Shown one piece after another: positions 6,215 through 8,860 of a stretch of 8,860 nucleotides of DNA. The position numbers and the translations under genes are program-made. The stretch is taken from the NCBI GenBank assembly GCA_021772165.1, contig JAJFMM010000055.1, positions 1-8,860 on the forward strand, given 5' to 3'. The notes below the pieces were generated by a model, which did not search any database, was not told the DNA's origin, and saw only the letters and a list, made by a program, of their open reading frames with translations. Numbering within the stretch: position 1 is the first letter of the stretch; each line of letters starts with the position of its first letter. The stretch is from Chlamydiota bacterium (GTDB taxonomy: Bacteria; Chlamydiota; Chlamydiia; Chlamydiales; SM23-39).

Positions 6215-7284
6215 AAATTTGGGAGCGCCATCTCTTCTCTCGCCTGTTCAAAACACTCGCCTTCATCCTAGCTGCGCTTTTCTGCGTCTATGTGCTCATC
6301 GACCTATCGATCCACAGCGTACGATTTTTAGCGAGTAAAGCAGGCATTTTAGAAATCTTTTTCTACTACATCCACTCCTTTTCCAGGCATCTAGATCTTT
6401 TTCTCTCTCTCGCCTATCTTCTAACGATTCTGAGAGTCCTGACCGATCTCTCGCAGCACTCGGAGCTCATCGCTCTACAGATGGCAGGCCTTTCCAAGAG
6501 GACGCTCTCGACGCCTCTTTTCCTGACAGCGCTGAGCCTTACGCTTCTCTCTTACGCAAATGCACAATGGCTAGCGCCGGAGGCACTCGAATCGATCGAT
6601 ACATTCCGCGTTGAACATGCGAAACGAAATAAAACAGCTCTTCGCGAACACGTCAATGCACTCACACTCGATGACGGATCCGAGATTGTGTACCAAACGT
6701 TCGATTCCCAGACCAAAACAGTCTTTGACCTCTACTGGATGCGAAATAAAAACAAACTCTGGCACATGAAAACACTTGAGATCGGCCAGCACCCCCTGAT
6801 AGGAACCCATATCGACTGTTTTCAACGCAATGAGAGCGGCCAACTCGAGCTTATTGAGTCGCATCCGGAGCTGCCCATCGCCGACCTTCCCCTCTCCGAA
6901 GCAAGCGCGCTACAAAAATTCATCTCCTTTGAAAACAGGCCTCTTGCAACACTGTTCGTCCAGAGCTTCCAGAAAAGAAGCGCCGACAAGAGCGCCATTC
7001 GAGCGCATCTACACTATAAACTCAGCTTGGCGCTGCTGCCACTTCTCATCGCCCTGAGTCTCCCGCCTTTTCTGCTCGGCTTTTCCCGCACGCTACCGGT
7101 TTTTATGATTGCGTCTGCCAGCCTCTTTCTTCTCATCGCCTTTCTGACTCTACTCGACGGCATGCTAATTCTCGCCGAAAACAAGGTGCTGCCGCCCGCG
7201 TTTTCGATCTGGATTCTCTGGATTGTCTGTTTCATTCCCGCCTTAAGACGATGGATAGACAAGAAATCTGTACGCGTGATTTGA
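6211..7284 (+). CDS. lptG: LPS export permease LptG, YjgP/YjgQ family (357 aa)
   Basis: This is the second permease half of the LPS exporter and should form a heterodimer with the preceding product. Helices lie at about 14-36, 58-80 and 98-118, a periplasmic domain at about 119-268, and helices at about 270-290, 294-316 and 330-346. SELIALQMAGLS (84-95) matches the coupling motif of the first permease (QELTALRASGLS), showing the two are paralogues. The start overlaps the lptF stop as ATGA (6211-6214), which implies translational coupling and matched amounts of the two subunits. The protein ends in a short basic tail. The YjgP/YjgQ family is firm; the F versus G label follows the usual order and the conserved neighbourhood. 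Confidence 0.85.
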   Translation: MKIWERHLFSRLFKTLAFILAALFCVYVLIDLSIHSVRFLASKAGILEIFFYYIHSFSRHLDLFLSLAYLLTILRVLTDLSQHSELIALQMAGLSKRTLSTPLFLTALSLTLLSYANAQWLAPEALESIDTFRVEHAKRNKTALREHVNALTLDDGSEIVYQTFDSQTKTVFDLYWMRNKNKLWHMKTLEIGQHPLIGTHIDCFQRNESGQLELIESHPELPIADLPLSEASALQKFISFENRPLATLFVQSFQKRSADKSAIRAHLHYKLSLALLPLLIALSLPPFLLGFSRTLPVFMIASASLFLLIAFLTLLDGMLILAENKVLPPAFSIWILWIVCFIPALRRWIDKKSVRVI

Positions 7285-7291
7285 TGGAGAA

Positions 7292-8818
7292 ATGGCAAAA
7301 AAAACCCCACAAGCATACCTCGATCTCAAAGAAACATCGGCAACGATTCACACCTACAACTCAATCCTCTCTCTTCTACACTGGGATCAAGAAACGTTCA
7401 TGCCACCCGGCGGCATTATCCCTAGAAGCGAGCAGATAGCTCTTCTTTCCTCTCAAATCCACGACATGAAAACGAGCCGTAAATACCGAGGCCAGCTCGA
7501 AAAACTCATCACCCCCTCTACCGGAAAAATAAAAATCAAAGGGCTCTCAATCAGAGAGAAGGCAGCGGTCCGCGAATGGGGTAAAGAGTTTCAACGCTCC
7601 AGCAGCCTCCCCTCTTCTTTTGTGAACAAATTCTCGAAACTCACCTCAGAAGCCAGCCAGAGGTGGCAGATCGCCAGAGAGGAGAACAACTTCAAACTCT
7701 TCGCTCCCTCTCTAAGCAAGATTCTAGATATGACTCGCGAAAAAGCTGCGATTTACGGCTACGACGATCACCCGTATGACGCGCTTCTCTCAGGCTATGA
7801 GCCGTGCATGACGAGTGCAAAAGTGCGCAAAATATTCACGCCTCTAGCAAAAGAGCTCACCCACCTACTCGCGCGTATTCGAGAAAAACCTGTAATCAAT
7901 GACCGGTTTTTAAGAGGAGCATTCGACGGAAAAAAACAGACTGAACTCGGCCACGCTCTTTTAGCAAAACTTCCCATCGACCCGGCCTACTCGAGACTCG
8001 ATCTCTCCGCACACCCCTTTTCAGTAGCACTTCATCCACACGACAGCCGCATCACCACGCGCATCTTATCCGACGGCTTCATGAGCAACATCCTCTCCGT
8101 GTTACACGAAGCGGGACACTCCATGTATGAGATGGGCCTACCGACAGAAGAGTGGGGCACGCCTCTAGCAGAAGCGGTATCTCTGAGCATCCACGAGAGC
8201 CAGTCTCGCTGGTGGGAAACCTTAATTGGACGCTCACTCCCCTACTGGAAGCACTTCTACCCAGAGGTACAAAAAACTTATCCAGCGAAACTCGGCAAAG
8301 TACCTCTCGACAAGTTCTATCGAGCCATTAACAAAGTAACACCTAGCCTCATCCGCGTAGAAGCTGATGAGGTCACCTACTGCCTCCATGTCATTTTACG
8401 CTTTGAGATTGAAACAGCACTCGTTTCAGGTGATCTACAAGTACAGGACCTGCCGGATGCCTGGAGAGCTAAGATGAAAGAGCTCCTCGGCGTAGAGCCC
8501 AAAACGGACAGCGAGGGATGCCTACAAGATATTCACTGGTCTCTGGGTGATTTCGGCTACTTTCCCACCTATGCGCTAGGAAACCTTTTTGCAGCCCACT
8601 TCTTTAGCGCTTTTTCTAAAGAGCATCGCAATTGGGACAAGCGCGTGGCAAAAGGCGATTTAGGTTTCATCCGCGAGTGGCTCAAAGTCAATATTCACTC
8701 TTTTGGCAAGCAGTACAACAGCGAACAGCTTGCAAAAAGAGTTACGGGTGAGCCGTTCAGTGAAAAGGCCTACTGCAGCTATCTCAAGAAAAAGTATCAA
8801 GAAATCTACGAACTATAG
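7292..8818 (+). CDS. M32 family metallocarboxypeptidase (carboxypeptidase Taq type, 508 aa)
   Basis: M32 enzymes are cytosolic zinc carboxypeptidases that remove C-terminal residues of broad type, probably finishing the breakdown of peptides. All family signatures are present: LHWDQETFMPPGG (29-41); HPF (241-243); DSRITTR (251-257); zinc site HEAGH (272-276, ligands H272 and H276, catalytic E273); IHESQSR (300-306) with the third ligand E302; and the long conserved block from about 408 to 435 (GCLQDIHWSLGDFGYFPTYA and onward). Spacing of the zinc residues matches characterised members and the length of about 500 is normal, so the gene is intact. The ATG at 7292 is seven bases after the lptG stop. 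GGAG (7286-7289) is only two bases from it, but no later Met fits the conserved N-terminus. It is almost certainly co-transcribed with lptF-lptG. Why it sits with LPS export genes is unclear; possibly chance operon packing. No terminator is visible before the window ends. Confidence 0.97.
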   Translation: MAKKTPQAYLDLKETSATIHTYNSILSLLHWDQETFMPPGGIIPRSEQIALLSSQIHDMKTSRKYRGQLEKLITPSTGKIKIKGLSIREKAAVREWGKEFQRSSSLPSSFVNKFSKLTSEASQRWQIAREENNFKLFAPSLSKILDMTREKAAIYGYDDHPYDALLSGYEPCMTSAKVRKIFTPLAKELTHLLARIREKPVINDRFLRGAFDGKKQTELGHALLAKLPIDPAYSRLDLSAHPFSVALHPHDSRITTRILSDGFMSNILSVLHEAGHSMYEMGLPTEEWGTPLAEAVSLSIHESQSRWWETLIGRSLPYWKHFYPEVQKTYPAKLGKVPLDKFYRAINKVTPSLIRVEADEVTYCLHVILRFEIETALVSGDLQVQDLPDAWRAKMKELLGVEPKTDSEGCLQDIHWSLGDFGYFPTYALGNLFAAHFFSAFSKEHRNWDKRVAKGDLGFIREWLKVNIHSFGKQYNSEQLAKRVTGEPFSEKAYCSYLKKKYQEIYEL

Positions 8819-8826
8819 AAATTTCT

Positions 8827-8857
8827 ATCCTGCCGACGCGTTAGCGGCGATCCTGCC
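8827..8857. repeat. Short direct repeat ATCCTGCC, two copies 23 bp apart
   Basis: ATCCTGCC occurs at 8827-8834 and 8850-8857 in a GC-rich stretch right after the peptidase gene. On the minus strand one frame from the window edge is open and ends at TAG (8825-8827), encoding GGRIAANASAG then stop, so this could be the tail of a convergent gene. With only 42 bases visible neither a repeat array nor a gene can be established. Confidence 0.3.
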
Positions 8858-8860
8858 ACC

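Noticed and set aside
7251..7439. Plus-strand 62-codon frame across the lptG/peptidase junction, including an ATG at 7284
   Set aside because: The frame overlaps the well-conserved N-terminus of the M32 enzyme, which requires the ATG at 7292.
1..8860. CRISPR array, mobile element, tRNA/rRNA or defence system
   Set aside because: I saw no regular repeat-spacer pattern, transposase or inverted terminal repeats, cloverleaf sequence, or defence-type protein on either strand.

Overview
The window looks like part of a chlamydial chromosome, most likely from an environmental (amoeba-associated) member of the phylum Chlamydiae. Two things point there. The FtsH homologue is about 915 residues long, with a periplasmic domain of more than 300 residues, a size I recall from chlamydial FtsH rather than the roughly 640 residues of most bacteria. 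The neighbourhood lptF/lptG - tilS - ftsH also matches, from memory, the CT838-CT841 cluster of Chlamydia trachomatis. Base composition is near balanced by eye, and I cannot name a genus or species.

Layout. At the left edge (1-8, minus) there is probably the start codon of a gene that runs out of the window, with a good ribosome binding site and a perfect TATAAT box behind it. Next comes a stand-alone minus-strand gene for a small acidic protein that I do not recognise (167-652). It has its own promoter region and a strong terminator on its 3' side, and the ftsH terminator insulates it upstream. ftsH (885-3632, minus) follows, with tilS (3838-5118, minus) behind it, separated by a 205-bp AT-rich spacer that probably carries the ftsH promoter.

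From 5117 transcription switches to the plus strand: lptF (5117-6214), lptG (6211-7284) and an M32 carboxypeptidase (7292-8818) are packed as an operon. lptF and lptG overlap by ATGA, and 7 bp separate lptG from the peptidase gene. The start codons of tilS and lptF overlap head to head in one CATG, so each gene's promoter must lie inside the other's coding region. The last 42 bp hold a short GC-rich direct repeat that may be the tail of a convergent gene.

Functionally the core is housekeeping. FtsH degrades unneeded inner-membrane and cytosolic proteins. TilS makes lysidine in the tRNA-Ile that reads AUA. LptF and LptG form the membrane channel of the lipopolysaccharide export ABC transporter. 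The M32 peptidase trims peptides from the C-terminus. I see no mobile element, CRISPR array, RNA gene or defence system. The least explained parts are the small acidic gene with a palindrome in its promoter spacer, the large FtsH periplasmic domain, and the tilS/lptF start-codon overlap.
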